64,000 bases of DNA from Thiohalocapsa sp963704155 (GCA_963704155.1 CAVPHF010000015.1:20204-84203); one strand, 5' to 3'. Positions 36,513 to 46,204 are shown, counted from the stretch's first letter. Notes: generated from the sequence alone by a model not told the origin. Made by a program: numbers and translations.

Positions 36513-38845
36513 GAAAGATGCTTTCATTCGCGCTGCTCTGCGCGGCTTGGCTGGCTACTGGCAGCGTCGCCGCCGAGGACGAGTTTCTGCAGCCGGACCA
36601 GGCGTTTCGAATCTCCGGCGAGGCGGCCGGCGCTGATGCGGTAGTTGTGCGCTGGGACATCGAGCCCGGCTATTACATGTATCAGAGCAAATTCCGCTTC
36701 GCCAGCGAGACGCCGGGTATCGAGACCGGCTCCGCCCAGCTGCCGCCGGCGAAGACCAAGAATGACGAGTTCTTCGGCGAGGTCCAGATCTATCGCGACC
36801 GCATCGAGGCAAGGGTACCGATCGAGCGTGGAGCGGACACCGGTGACATCCTCGAGATCGAGGCCAGCTCACAAGGCTGTGCCGACGCGGGTCTGTGCTA
36901 TCCGCCGCAGAAGCAGAAGATCCTGCTCGAGATGCCAAGGCTCGCTGCCGTCGATCCGCCGGCCGCGGTCGCCCCACAACGGCTAGGCACGCAATCGCTG
37001 GCAGCGGCCGACCTAACACCCATGCAGGGCGCCGCGAGCCGCGTCACGCAATCACTCGGGCTGGGCATGGAGGACGACATCCTGCCCGCCGAGGAGGCGT
37101 TCCGCTTCAGCGCCGAGGTCAGCGGCCCGGATGCCGTGGCGCTGCAATGGGAGATCGCACCACAGACCTATCTCTACCAAGAGAAGATCGAACTGGCGCT
37201 GGAAGATGCCGACGGCGTCCAGCTCGGCGCCTTCGAACTGCCGCAGGCCGAGGTCAAGGCGGATACCGTCCGCCCGGACGGCAGCATCGGCGACGTCGCC
37301 ATCTACCACGGCACCCTGGACCTGGCGGTGCCGCTTTTGCGCGGCGCGCCCGAGCCCACGACGGTCACGCTGGTCGCCGGGTTCCAGGGCTGCGCCGAGC
37401 GCGGCATCTGCTATCCGCCAGTCACCGAGCGCGTAACGCTCGAGCTGCCGGCGGCCGTTCAGACGGTCGCACTCAGCGAGATCACCGCCGCGTCGGGCGG
37501 CAGCGCCACGACCGCGGCCGACGGCATTGAGCGCATATCCGAACAGGACCAGATCGCGGCCCGGCTTGCCAACGCCGGTATCCTGGGCGCCGTTGCGATC
37601 TTCTTCGGGCTAGGGTTGCTGCTGGCCTTCACCCCCTGCGTGTTCCCGATGATCCCGATCCTGTCCGGCATCATCGCCGGCCAGGGCGACAGCATCACCA
37701 CACGCAAGGCCTTCATGCTCTCGCTGGCGTATGTCTTGGCCATGGCGCTGACCTATGCCGTGGTTGGCGTCATCGCCGGCCTGTTCGGCGCCAACTTGCA
37801 GGCGACCTTCCAGAATCCCTGGGTATTGACGGTCTTTGCCGCGGTGTTCGTGGCGCTGGCGATGTCGATGTTCGGCTTCTACGATCTGCAGCTGCCGAGC
37901 AGCCTGCAGACCAAGCTCACCGAGATCAGCAACAAGCAGGAAGGCGGCACCTTGGCCGGCGCCGCGATCATGGGCGCGCTTTCGGCGCTGATTGTCGGTC
38001 CCTGTGTCGCACCGCCGCTGATGGGGGCGTTGATCTTCATCGGACAGACCGGCGATGCGGTGCTCGGATTCTTCGCATTGCTCGGGCTTGGGCTCGGCAT
38101 GGGTGCGCCTCTGCTGGCCATCGGCACCTCGGCCGGCAAGCTGCTGCCGCGCGCCGGCGCCTGGATGGATGCGGTCAAGGCGGTGTTCGGCGTGCTGCTG
38201 TTGGCGGTCGCCATCCTGCTGGTCGAGCGCATTCTGCCGGCGGCGCTCGCGATGCTGCTCTGGGGCCTGCTGTTGATCAGCTCGGGCGTCTATCTGGGCG
38301 CTCTGACCTCGCTCGACGCGGAGGCCAGCGGCTGGCGCAAGCTGTGGAAGTCGCTGGGCGTTTCACTGCTGCTCTATGGCATGCTGATGCTGGTCGGCGT
38401 CGCCGCCGGCGGCCGCGACACGATACAGCCGCTGCGCGGCCTGCTGCCGGCGGGCGCCGCTAGCGGCACGGCGGCCCATGCAGAGTTCAAGCGCATCAAG
38501 ACGGTGGACGACCTGGAGCGCGAAATCGCGGCGGCGAGCGCCGCGGGCAAACCGGTGATGCTGGACTTCTATGCTGACTGGTGCGTGTCCTGCAAAGAGA
38601 TGGAACGCTACACCTTCCCCGACCCGGCGGTGATCGCCGCGATGGAACGCTATGTCGTGCTGCAGGCCGACGTCACCGCCAACGATGCCGAGGACAAGGC
38701 ACTGATGCAGGAGCGCTTCGGCCTGCCGGGCCCGCCGGCGATGCTGTTTTTCGACAGCGCGGGCAACGAACGGCGCGGCTATCGTCTGGTCGGCTTCGTG
38801 CCGGCGGACGAGTTTGCAAGCCATCTCCTTGAGGCGGCGCGTTGA
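36497..38845 (+). CDS. dsbD: Thiol:disulfide interchange protein DsbD with duplicated N-terminal domain
   Basis: 782 residues from ATG 36497, about 200 longer than E. coli DsbD. After a signal peptide there are two successive DsbD-alpha domains, about residues 30-150 (ending QGCADAGLCYPP) and 190-315 (ending QGCAERGICYPP), each with its own Cys pair. An eight-helix CcdA-like membrane domain follows with Cys381 (FTPCVFP) and Cys503 (VGPCVAP), then a thioredoxin domain with CVSC at 696-699. It carries electrons from cytoplasmic thioredoxin to periplasmic DsbC, CcmG and similar proteins. Overlaps cutA and the tlpA-like gene. Confidence 0.95.
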   Translation: MYDNVRKMLSFALLCAAWLATGSVAAEDEFLQPDQAFRISGEAAGADAVVVRWDIEPGYYMYQSKFRFASETPGIETGSAQLPPAKTKNDEFFGEVQIYRDRIEARVPIERGADTGDILEIEASSQGCADAGLCYPPQKQKILLEMPRLAAVDPPAAVAPQRLGTQSLAAADLTPMQGAASRVTQSLGLGMEDDILPAEEAFRFSAEVSGPDAVALQWEIAPQTYLYQEKIELALEDADGVQLGAFELPQAEVKADTVRPDGSIGDVAIYHGTLDLAVPLLRGAPEPTTVTLVAGFQGCAERGICYPPVTERVTLELPAAVQTVALSEITAASGGSATTAADGIERISEQDQIAARLANAGILGAVAIFFGLGLLLAFTPCVFPMIPILSGIIAGQGDSITTRKAFMLSLAYVLAMALTYAVVGVIAGLFGANLQATFQNPWVLTVFAAVFVALAMSMFGFYDLQLPSSLQTKLTEISNKQEGGTLAGAAIMGALSALIVGPCVAPPLMGALIFIGQTGDAVLGFFALLGLGLGMGAPLLAIGTSAGKLLPRAGAWMDAVKAVFGVLLLAVAILLVERILPAALAMLLWGLLLISSGVYLGALTSLDAEASGWRKLWKSLGVSLLLYGMLMLVGVAAGGRDTIQPLRGLLPAGAASGTAAHAEFKRIKTVDDLEREIAAASAAGKPVMLDFYADWCVSCKEMERYTFPDPAVIAAMERYVVLQADVTANDAEDKALMQERFGLPGPPAMLFFDSAGNERRGYRLVGFVPADEFASHLLEAAR

Positions 38846-39405
38846 ACCCTGCCAAGGTCCTTGTCGTGACCGTGCTGGCAGGCACGCTCAGCATCGGCAT
38901 CGCGCTTTACGGGGAGAGCTGGTTGGCGGAACACGACGGCGCCGGTGGTCATGCCAACGGCGGCTCAGGCAGCGTTTCAACGCTGCCGGACATGCGTCTA
39001 CCCGACCTCGCCGGGCGCGAAATCACCAGCAACACCTGGGCCGGCAAGGTCGTGGTGCTGAACTATTGGGCCACCTGGTGTCCACCCTGCCTGCGCGAGA
39101 TGCCGGTACTGGCACAGCTTCAAAACACCTTCGACAACGCACGCCTGCAAGTGGTCGGCATCGCTATCGACGACGCCGACTCGGTGCGCCGGTTCCTGGA
39201 CCAGAACAGCGTCGGCTACCAAGTCGTGCTCGGCGATGCCGGTGCCATCGAGTTGTCCAAACGGCTCGGCAACCGCACCAGCGGGCTGCCTTTCACGGTC
39301 GTCTTCGACCGCTTCGGCAGGCTGGTCTTCAGCCACACCGGGGAGATCGCCGCAGCGGATATCCGCGAGCGCGTCGTTCCGCTACTAAAGACAGAAGCTG
39401 GCTAG
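38842..39405 (+). CDS. TlpA/ResA-like periplasmic thioredoxin
   Basis: 187 residues from a TTG that overlaps the dsbD stop (TTGA), with GAGGC upstream. An N-terminal anchor (VLVVTVLAGTLSIGIALYG) is followed by a thioredoxin fold with NYWATWCPPCLREMP, the CPPC motif of TlpA/ResA/CcmG reductants, and a cis-proline SGLPFTVV. Such proteins reduce apocytochrome c or other periplasmic disulfides using electrons from DsbD, which fits the coupling. The window's c-type cytochromes would be natural clients. Confidence 0.92.
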   Translation: MNPAKVLVVTVLAGTLSIGIALYGESWLAEHDGAGGHANGGSGSVSTLPDMRLPDLAGREITSNTWAGKVVVLNYWATWCPPCLREMPVLAQLQNTFDNARLQVVGIAIDDADSVRRFLDQNSVGYQVVLGDAGAIELSKRLGNRTSGLPFTVVFDRFGRLVFSHTGEIAAADIRERVVPLLKTEAG

Positions 39406-39606
39406 AACGCAGGCTATCGGCACCGAACAGGCGGCGAACAGGCCAAAAAAGCGCTTTGTAAAACCGGCGGATTTCACTTACCCTTGAGTGAGTAGAAGTT
39501 GATGGCCGGATGATCACCGATCGAGCCTAATCGCTGCGTATCGCGACTGATTCCGACAACTCGTGCAGCCAGCACGCTTTGATCAGGTCCGATTGCCCGC
39601 GCGCCC

Positions 39607-40044
39607 ATGCCGCAGATACTTTGCCTCAACGGCCCCAATCTCAATCTGCTCGGCAGCCGCGAGCCGGATAAGTATGGACACGACACCCTGGACGACATTG
39701 CCAGGCGCTTGGAATCGCTGGCCGCCAATAGCGGCCACGAGCTGCTGTTTGTGCAGAGCAACGCCGAGCACGAGCTCATCGATGCCGTGCACCGCGCCGG
39801 TGCTTCGGGCGCCGTGTTCGCACTGATCAACCCGGCAGGCTACACACATACCAGCATTGCGCTGCGCGATGCCTTGCTTGCCGTGCGCATCCCGTTTATC
39901 GAGGTGCACCTGTCCAATGTGCATGCGCGCGAGCCGTTTCGGGCGCATTCGTATTTCTCGGACATCGCCGTGGGCACCATCAGTGGGCTTGGTGCCCTCG
40001 GCTACGAATTAGCGCTCACCGCCGCCATTCGGCGACTGACCTGA
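39607..40044 (+). CDS. aroQ: Type II 3-dehydroquinate dehydratase
   Basis: 145 residues, full length. It converts 3-dehydroquinate to 3-dehydroshikimate in the shikimate pathway. Signature LNGPNLNLLGSREPDKYG includes the catalytic Tyr, and HLSNVHAREPFR contains the catalytic His. It begins the conserved aroQ-accB-accC-prmA-dusB-fis run; gap to accB is 60 bases. Confidence 0.97.
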   Translation: MPQILCLNGPNLNLLGSREPDKYGHDTLDDIARRLESLAANSGHELLFVQSNAEHELIDAVHRAGASGAVFALINPAGYTHTSIALRDALLAVRIPFIEVHLSNVHAREPFRAHSYFSDIAVGTISGLGALGYELALTAAIRRLT

Positions 40045-40104
40045 TGTCGCGCCGGACGGTCTGCGCCGACCGAGAACACCATCGAACACGAGAAGTAATC
40101 CGTC

Positions 40105-40551
40105 ATGGATATCCGTAAGGTCAAGAAGCTCATCGAGCTGCTCGACGAATCCAACGTCGCCGAGATCGAGATTCACGAGGGCGAGGAATCCGTGCGCATC
40201 AGCCGCCACGGCAGCGCGCCTCCGCAGTTCCTGATGCAGGGCTCGGCAGTGACTCCAGGGGTCGCGGCCACGAGCGCCGCGGCGGCGGCGCCAAGCAGCG
40301 CCGCTGAGCCGGACGAGGCCAACATGGTGCGCTCGCCGATGGTGGGCACCTTCTATCGGTCGCCCTCGCCCGGCAGTAAGTCCTTTGTCGAGGAAGGCCA
40401 GGACGTCAAGGTGGGCGACACGCTTTGCATCATCGAGGCCATGAAGATCCTCAACCAGATCGAATGCGAGCACGCCGGAGTCGTCAAGCGCATACTGGTC
40501 GATAACGGCCAGCCGGTCGAGTACAACCAGCCGCTCTTCGTCATCGAATGA
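40105..40551 (+). CDS. accB: Biotin carboxyl carrier protein of acetyl-CoA carboxylase
   Basis: 148 residues: a conserved N-terminal helix (MDIRKVKKLIELLDESNVAEI), an Ala/Pro-rich linker around residues 55-72, and a biotinyl domain with the EAMKI biotinylation motif near residue 114. It carries CO2 between AccC and AccDA in fatty acid synthesis. The stop overlaps the accC start. Confidence 0.97.
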   Translation: MDIRKVKKLIELLDESNVAEIEIHEGEESVRISRHGSAPPQFLMQGSAVTPGVAATSAAAAAPSSAAEPDEANMVRSPMVGTFYRSPSPGSKSFVEEGQDVKVGDTLCIIEAMKILNQIECEHAGVVKRILVDNGQPVEYNQPLFVIE

Positions 40552-41888
40552 TCGAGAAGGTCCTCATCGCCAACCGCGGCGAGATCGCGCTGCGCATCCA
40601 GCGGGCATGCCGCGAACTCGGTATCAAGACCGTCGCCGTGCACTCCGAGGCCGATCGCGACCTGAAGCACGTCCTGCTCGCCGATGAATCCGTCTGCATT
40701 GGGCCGCCGCCGTCGCGCGACAGCTATCTTCACATCCCCGCCATTATCAGCGCGGCCGAGGTCACTGATACCGTGGCCATCCACCCAGGCTACGGCTTTC
40801 TGTCCGAGAACGCCGATTTCGCCGAGCGCGTTGAGCGCTCCGGATTCATCTTCATCGGACCCAAGCCGGACACCATCCGCCTGATGGGCGACAAGGTCTC
40901 GGCGATCCACGCGATGAAAGAGGCCGGCGTACCCTGCGTGCCCGGTTCCGATGGGCCGCTCGACAACGACCATAAGCACACGCTGGATATGGCCCGCGAG
41001 ATCGGCTATCCGGTCATCATCAAGGCCGCCGGCGGCGGCGGCGGCCGCGGCATGCGCGTGGTGCACTCCGACGCCACGCTGCTGAACGCCATCTCGCTCA
41101 CCCAGGCCGAGGCCGGCGCCGCCTTCGGCAATGAGACAGTCTATATGGAGAAATACCTGGAGAATCCTCGCCACGTCGAGTTCCAGGTACTTGCGGACAA
41201 CTATGGCAGCGCCATCCATCTGGGCGAGCGCGACTGCTCCATGCAGCGGCGTCATCAGAAGGTCGTCGAAGAGGCGCCCGCCCCTGGAATCACGGCCGAA
41301 CAGCGCGACTTCATCGGCCACCGCTGCGCCGAGGCATGCAGCCGCATCGGCTACCGCGGCCTCGGCACCTTCGAGTTCCTGTATCAGGACGGCGAGTTCT
41401 ACTTTATCGAGATGAACACCCGGGTCCAGGTGGAACATCCGGTCACCGAAATGATCACCAGCGTGGACATCGTCAAGGAGCAGATACTGGTCGCCTCAGG
41501 CGAGCGGCTGCGTTACAGCCAGGACGACATCGTGCTGCGCGGTCACGCCATCGAGTGCCGCATCAATGCCGAGCATTCGGAAACCTTCATGCCGAGCCCG
41601 GGTCGCATCGAGGATTTCCACGCCCCTGGCGGGCCCGGTATTCGGCTCGACACCCACATCTACTCCGGCTATGTCGTACCGCCCTACTACGACTCCATGA
41701 TCGGCAAGCTGATCGCACATGGCGAAGACCGCAACTCGGCGCTAGCGCGCATGTGCAACGCGCTGCGCGAAACTGTCATCGAGGGCATCCATACCAATAT
41801 CCCGCTGCAGCGAAGCATCATCACGGATGCCGCCTTCCAGCAAGGCGGCGCAAACATCCATTATCTCGAGAAGAAGCTCGGAATGTGA
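40548..41888 (+). CDS. accC: Biotin carboxylase subunit of acetyl-CoA carboxylase
   Basis: 446 residues, full length. ATP-grasp features include KAAGGGGGRGMRVV near residue 159, HLGERDCSMQRRHQKVVEEAP, and FIEMNTRVQVEHPVTE. It carboxylates biotin on AccB with ATP and bicarbonate. ATG overlaps the accB stop by 4 bases (ATGA), keeping the subunits in proportion. Confidence 0.98.
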   Translation: MIEKVLIANRGEIALRIQRACRELGIKTVAVHSEADRDLKHVLLADESVCIGPPPSRDSYLHIPAIISAAEVTDTVAIHPGYGFLSENADFAERVERSGFIFIGPKPDTIRLMGDKVSAIHAMKEAGVPCVPGSDGPLDNDHKHTLDMAREIGYPVIIKAAGGGGGRGMRVVHSDATLLNAISLTQAEAGAAFGNETVYMEKYLENPRHVEFQVLADNYGSAIHLGERDCSMQRRHQKVVEEAPAPGITAEQRDFIGHRCAEACSRIGYRGLGTFEFLYQDGEFYFIEMNTRVQVEHPVTEMITSVDIVKEQILVASGERLRYSQDDIVLRGHAIECRINAEHSETFMPSPGRIEDFHAPGGPGIRLDTHIYSGYVVPPYYDSMIGKLIAHGEDRNSALARMCNALRETVIEGIHTNIPLQRSIITDAAFQQGGANIHYLEKKLGM

Positions 41889-41968
41889 GCATGATGCCAT
41901 CGCAGCACGGCGCCGGAATGCGCCCGCAGAAGTCCATTCAGCGCCGATTGAGTCGGCACTGATCGCCT

Positions 41969-42883
41969 ATGCCCTGGCTGCAGCTCGGGCTGATCGCCGA
42001 CCGGGAGCATGCGCCGCTGATCGAGGCCGCGCTCGATAACGCCGGTGCTCTCGCCGTCACCATCGACGACGCCGCCGATGATCCGCTGCCGGAAGCGATC
42101 TTGGAGCCGGCCCCGGAGGCGACGCCGCTTTGGCGCCGAGTGCGCATCACGGCCCTGTTCAGCGATGATCCCCAGGGCACGATGCTGGCCCAGCAGGCCG
42201 CCGACAGCCTCGGCCCCCAGAGCCTGGCCCCGCCCTTGATCACGACCCTGGAGGATCGCCCCTGGGAACGCGTCTGGCTGGAGGAACTGGAGCCGACGCG
42301 CTTTGGTCGCCGGCTCTGGGTTTGCCCGCAGGGACAGCGGCCCAACCCGGTCGAAACCGACGTCCCGACGGACAGCGTCATCCTCGACCTCGACCCAGGC
42401 CTTGCCTTCGGCACCGGTCATCACCCCACCACCGCGCTCTGTCTGCGCTGGCTCGACGGACTCGATCTTGCCGGCCGCACCGTGCTCGACTTCGGCTGCG
42501 GCTCCGGCATTCTCGCCATTGCCGCGCTTAAGCTTGGCGCACGGCAGGCGTTCGCGATCGACCACGACCCACAGGCGCTCGACGCCAGCGTCGACAACGC
42601 GATCGCCAATGGCGTCATCGAGCAGCTCGCCGTGGCGCGACCGGAGTCGCTGCCGAAGATCGCCGCGGACGTGATCGTCGCCAACATCCTCGCCGGGCCG
42701 CTGATCAACTTGGCGCCAACCCTCACCGCGCTGGCCTCGCCGACCGCGCTACTCGGCCTTTCCGGAATCCTTTCACATCAGGCCACCCGTGTCGCCGACG
42801 CCTACCAGGACGCCTTTCTGATGCAGCCGGCGATCATCGAGCAAGAGTGGGCATTGCTGAGCGGACATCGGCTCACGCGCTGA
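41969..42883 (+). CDS. prmA: Ribosomal protein L11 methyltransferase
   Basis: 304 residues. A recognition domain occupies the first 110 or so residues; the SAM-dependent domain contains DPGLAFGTGHHPTT, DFGCGSGILAI (motif I) and VIVANILAGPL, all diagnostic for PrmA. It trimethylates ribosomal protein L11. It follows accC after 80 bases in conserved order. Confidence 0.96.
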   Translation: MPWLQLGLIADREHAPLIEAALDNAGALAVTIDDAADDPLPEAILEPAPEATPLWRRVRITALFSDDPQGTMLAQQAADSLGPQSLAPPLITTLEDRPWERVWLEELEPTRFGRRLWVCPQGQRPNPVETDVPTDSVILDLDPGLAFGTGHHPTTALCLRWLDGLDLAGRTVLDFGCGSGILAIAALKLGARQAFAIDHDPQALDASVDNAIANGVIEQLAVARPESLPKIAADVIVANILAGPLINLAPTLTALASPTALLGLSGILSHQATRVADAYQDAFLMQPAIIEQEWALLSGHRLTR

Positions 42884-42945
42884 GCGCTTGCGTTGCCGCA
42901 GGACATTTGTCCGTCAATTGCCGGCACGGTCGCCGACGACCGGCA

Positions 42946-42974
42946 CTGTCGGCTGCCGCTGGATTGGCTAGAAT
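42946..42974 (+). promoter_or_regulatory. Possible promoter of dusB-fis
   Basis: TAGAAT (42969-42974) lies 17 bases after CTGTCG (42946-42951), a 3/6 match to the -35 box, about 94 bases before dusB. The placement is reasonable because prmA ends 63 bases upstream, but the -35 match is weak. Confidence 0.3.
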
Positions 42975-43067
42975 TCAGCCAGCGCAAAATCCAGCCGGAC
43001 GATCATGCTTCGCTCCCAGCCCACCCCATCAACTCATCCAGATCTATGTCCGCGGCAAGAGGGCGCG

Positions 43068-44177
43068 ATGGGAGCCACGATAGGGCCAGCCAGCAGCAAA
43101 GGCACTGATGCTAAGCGCGGGATTCGGATCGGCCGCATCAAGCTCGCCAACAATCTGATTCTGGCGCCGATGGCAGGCGTCACCGATCGACCGTTTCGCA
43201 GCCTCTGCCGGCGCTTCGGCGCTGGACTCGCTGTCTCGGAGATGCTGTCCGCCAACCCCGCGCTACGCACCTCGCGCAAGAGCAGCGAGCGCGCCGACCA
43301 CGGCGGCGAAGCAGGGCCGATCGCGGTGCAGATCGCGGGAGCCGATCCGAGACAGATGGCGGATGCCGCCCGCTATAACGTCGATCGGGGCGCTGAGATC
43401 ATCGACATCAATATGGGCTGTCCGGCCAAGAAGGTCTGCAAGCGCGCGGCCGGTTCAGCGCTTCTGCGCGACGAGCCCCTTGTGCAGCGTATCCTCGAGG
43501 CGGTGGTCAAGGCGGTGCCGGTGCCCGTCACATTGAAGACGCGCACCGGATGGGCGCCCGAGGCACGCAATCTCGCGCGCATCGCCCACCTGGCCCGCGA
43601 GTCAGGAATCGCCATGCTGGCGGTGCACGGTCGCACGCGCGCGTGCGGCTGGGACATCAGCGCGGAGTTGGAAAGTCTTCGCGCGTTGCGCGCTGAAACC
43701 GATCTGACATTGGCAGTCAATGGCGATATCCGCTCCCCGCAACAGGCATTGCATGCGTTGCGCTATACCGGCGCGGATGCGGTAATGCTAGGGCGCGCGG
43801 CCCAGGGTCGCCCCTGGATCTTCCGCGAGATCGAACACTTTCTAGAGACGGGCGAACTCTTTTCGGAACCCAGCCCGAGTTGGATCCGTGACACCCTGGT
43901 GGCGCATCTGGGCGAACTCTACGGCTTCTATGGTGAGGCGCGCGGCGTGCGCATTGGACGCAAGCACATCGGCTGGTATTGCCGCGGCCAGGGCGACGGC
44001 CATCCCGCGGCAGGCAAGCCGCTCGACACTTACCGCAAAGATCGGCCTCAGCGAGGCGCGGGCCGGTCGATGACAGAGTTTCTGGCGCGGATCAATCGCG
44101 CGGAGACGGCACAAGAACAACTCGACGGAATAGCAGCCTGCTTCGAGCATGGGCTGCTGAAGGAGGCAACGACATGA
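43068..44177 (+). CDS. dusB: tRNA-dihydrouridine synthase B
   Basis: 369 residues from ATG 43068 with AGAGGG upstream; an earlier in-frame ATG at 43005 lacks family sequence. FMN-barrel motifs: LAPMAGVTDRPFRSLCRR, INMGCPAKKVCKRAAGSALL with the catalytic Cys, and VNGDIRS. It reduces uridines in the tRNA D-loop. After RKHIGWY there is a stretch of about 28 extra polar residues (CRGQGDGHPAAGKPLDTYRK...) before the usual C-terminal helix; the other two frames offer no better match, so it is an insertion rather than a frameshift. Overlaps fis by 4 bases. Confidence 0.95.
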   Translation: MGATIGPASSKGTDAKRGIRIGRIKLANNLILAPMAGVTDRPFRSLCRRFGAGLAVSEMLSANPALRTSRKSSERADHGGEAGPIAVQIAGADPRQMADAARYNVDRGAEIIDINMGCPAKKVCKRAAGSALLRDEPLVQRILEAVVKAVPVPVTLKTRTGWAPEARNLARIAHLARESGIAMLAVHGRTRACGWDISAELESLRALRAETDLTLAVNGDIRSPQQALHALRYTGADAVMLGRAAQGRPWIFREIEHFLETGELFSEPSPSWIRDTLVAHLGELYGFYGEARGVRIGRKHIGWYCRGQGDGHPAAGKPLDTYRKDRPQRGAGRSMTEFLARINRAETAQEQLDGIAACFEHGLLKEATT

Positions 44178-44485
44178 ACTCCGCTGTTAGGCCAGCATCG
44201 GCCATCAAGACGGATCACGATCACTGGCATGGACTCGAAGTCCTTCAAGCCGATCGCAGCGAACCACTGCGGGAATGCGTGCGCAGCGCATTGCGCTACT
44301 ACCTAGAAAATATGGACGGACACGATGTATCAGATCTCTACCGAATGGTGCTCGACGAGGTCGAGCGGCCGTTGATCCAGACCGTGCTCGAGAGCGCCCA
44401 GGATAACCAAACGGTCGCCGCACGGATGCTCGGCATCAGCCGCGGTACACTGCGCAAGAAGTTAAAGGAATTCGACCAGCGCTGA
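44174..44485 (+). CDS. fis: DNA-binding protein Fis
   Basis: 103 residues from ATG 44174 (AAGGAGG 7 bases upstream), overlapping the dusB stop (ATGA). The C-terminal helix-turn-helix QTVAARMLGISRGTLRKKLKEF is nearly identical to E. coli Fis, preceded by the dimerisation helices (LRECVRSALRYYLENMDG). Fis bends DNA and activates rRNA promoters during growth. The dusB-fis operon is conserved in gammaproteobacteria. Confidence 0.97.
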   Translation: MNSAVRPASAIKTDHDHWHGLEVLQADRSEPLRECVRSALRYYLENMDGHDVSDLYRMVLDEVERPLIQTVLESAQDNQTVAARMLGISRGTLRKKLKEFDQR

Positions 44486-44544
44486 CCTTGGGTTGGTCCC
44501 GCCGTTACCGCCAGCCCTACCCCACTCGCGAGAGAACAGACAGC

Positions 44545-46125
44545 ATGCACGCCATTCGCCGCGCACTCATCAGTGTATCCGACAAGTCCGATCTGGCCGA
44601 CTTTGCCCGCGCGCTCAGCGAGCGCGGTGTCGAGATCCTCTCCACCGGCGGCACGTCGCGGCTGCTCACCGAGGCCGGAGTTCCGGTCAAGGAGGTCTCC
44701 GATCACACCGGCTTCCCCGAGATCATGGGCGGGCGCGTGAAGACGCTGCATCCGCGTATCCATGGCGGCATCCTCGGCCGACGCGGCAGGGACGAGACGG
44801 TGATGCGCGAGAACGAGATCAAGCCGATCGACCTGGTTGTGGTCAACCTCTACCCCTTCGAACAGACAGTGGCCAAGCCGGACTGCGATCTGGACACCGC
44901 CATCGAGAACATCGATATCGGCGGCCCGGCGCTGCTGCGCGCGGCGGCCAAGAACCACGCGGCCGTTACCGTGGTGGTCGACAGCGCCGATTACGGCCGC
45001 GTGCTGAGCGAGATGACTGAGCACGATGGCGTGGTCACCGACGCCACCCGGTTTGACCTCGCGGTCAAGGCGTTTGAGCACACCGCGGCCTACGACGGCG
45101 CCATCGCCAACAGGCTCGGCAGCCTAGTCGACAACCCCGAGGGCGATTTCAGCAGCCGCATCAACGGACTGCCGCGCACCTTCAGCCTGCAGTTCCGCAA
45201 GAAGCAGCCGATGCGCTATGGCGAGAATCCGCACCAACAGGCGGCCTTCTATACGGCTCGCGACCTGACCGAGGCCTCGGTCGCTGGCGCCGAGCAGGTG
45301 CAGGGCAAGGAGCTCAGCTACAACAACATCGCCGACACCGATGCGGCGCTCGAGTGCGTCAAGCAGTTTGACGAGGGCCCCGCCTGCGTCATCGTCAAGC
45401 ACGCCAATCCATGCGGTGTCGCCCTCGGCGACAGCTTGATGCAGGCCTACGAGCGGGCCTTCTCCACCGACCCGGAATCGGCCTTCGGCGGCATCATCGC
45501 CTTCAACCAGCCGCTGCAGGCGGATGTCGCGGCCGCCATCGTCGAGCGTCAGTTCGTCGAGGTCATCATCGCCCCCGGCATCAGCGTCGAGGCCGCCGCC
45601 GCGGTCGCCGCCAAGAAGAACGTGCGCCTGCTCTCCTGCCAAGCCTGGAGCGGACAGCGAAGCGGCTATGTCGACTTCAAGCGGGTGCGCGACGGCCTGC
45701 TGGTGCAGGATGCCGATCTGCGCCTGAGCGCGGAGCTCAAGGTGGTCACCGACAAGGCCCCCAGCGAGGCGCAGATGAGAGATCTGCTGTTCACCTGGCG
45801 GGTGGCAAAGTTCGTCAAGTCCAATGCCATCGTCTACGGACGCGACGGCATGACCATCGGTGTGGGCGCCGGCCAGATGAGCCGCGTCAACTCGGCGCGT
45901 ATCGCCGCCATCAAGGCCGAGCAGGCCGGACTCGCGGTGCAGGACGCGGTCATGGCCTCAGACGCCTTCTTTCCGTTTCGGGACGGCATCGACCAGGCAG
46001 CGGAAAACGGCATCAGCGCGGTCATCCAGCCCGGCGGCTCGATGCGTGACGACCAAGCCATCGCCGCCGCCAATGAGCATGGCATGGCGATGGTCTTCAC
46101 CGGCATGCGGCACTTCCGGCATTGA
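44545..46125 (+). CDS. purH: Bifunctional AICAR transformylase/IMP cyclohydrolase
   Basis: 526 residues from ATG 44545. The N-terminal IMP cyclohydrolase domain has RALISVSDKSDLADFARAL and VKTLHPRIHGGIL; the C-terminal transformylase domain has KHANPCGVALG and the final HGMAMVFTGMRHFRH. It performs the last two steps of IMP synthesis. It lies 59 bases after fis. Confidence 0.98.
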   Translation: MHAIRRALISVSDKSDLADFARALSERGVEILSTGGTSRLLTEAGVPVKEVSDHTGFPEIMGGRVKTLHPRIHGGILGRRGRDETVMRENEIKPIDLVVVNLYPFEQTVAKPDCDLDTAIENIDIGGPALLRAAAKNHAAVTVVVDSADYGRVLSEMTEHDGVVTDATRFDLAVKAFEHTAAYDGAIANRLGSLVDNPEGDFSSRINGLPRTFSLQFRKKQPMRYGENPHQQAAFYTARDLTEASVAGAEQVQGKELSYNNIADTDAALECVKQFDEGPACVIVKHANPCGVALGDSLMQAYERAFSTDPESAFGGIIAFNQPLQADVAAAIVERQFVEVIIAPGISVEAAAAVAAKKNVRLLSCQAWSGQRSGYVDFKRVRDGLLVQDADLRLSAELKVVTDKAPSEAQMRDLLFTWRVAKFVKSNAIVYGRDGMTIGVGAGQMSRVNSARIAAIKAEQAGLAVQDAVMASDAFFPFRDGIDQAAENGISAVIQPGGSMRDDQAIAAANEHGMAMVFTGMRHFRH

Positions 46126-46170
46126 AGAGAGGGGCTAGGGGCAAGGAACCAGGCAGAAAGAGGGCGGCTT

Positions 46171-46204
46171 CCGGAAATTTCTCGATACCAGATTGCGCCG
46201 GATT
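46171..46204. repeat. Intergenic repeat, copy 2
   Basis: A 34-base segment about 80 percent identical to 18540-18571, between purH and the lpxA-like gene. The surrounding gap (46126-46280) contains no gene. Confidence 0.45.

Noticed and set aside
43960..44090. Suspected frameshift in dusB
   Set aside because: Neither of the other two frames restores the DusB consensus and the normal frame resumes family sequence, so an insertion is the simpler reading.
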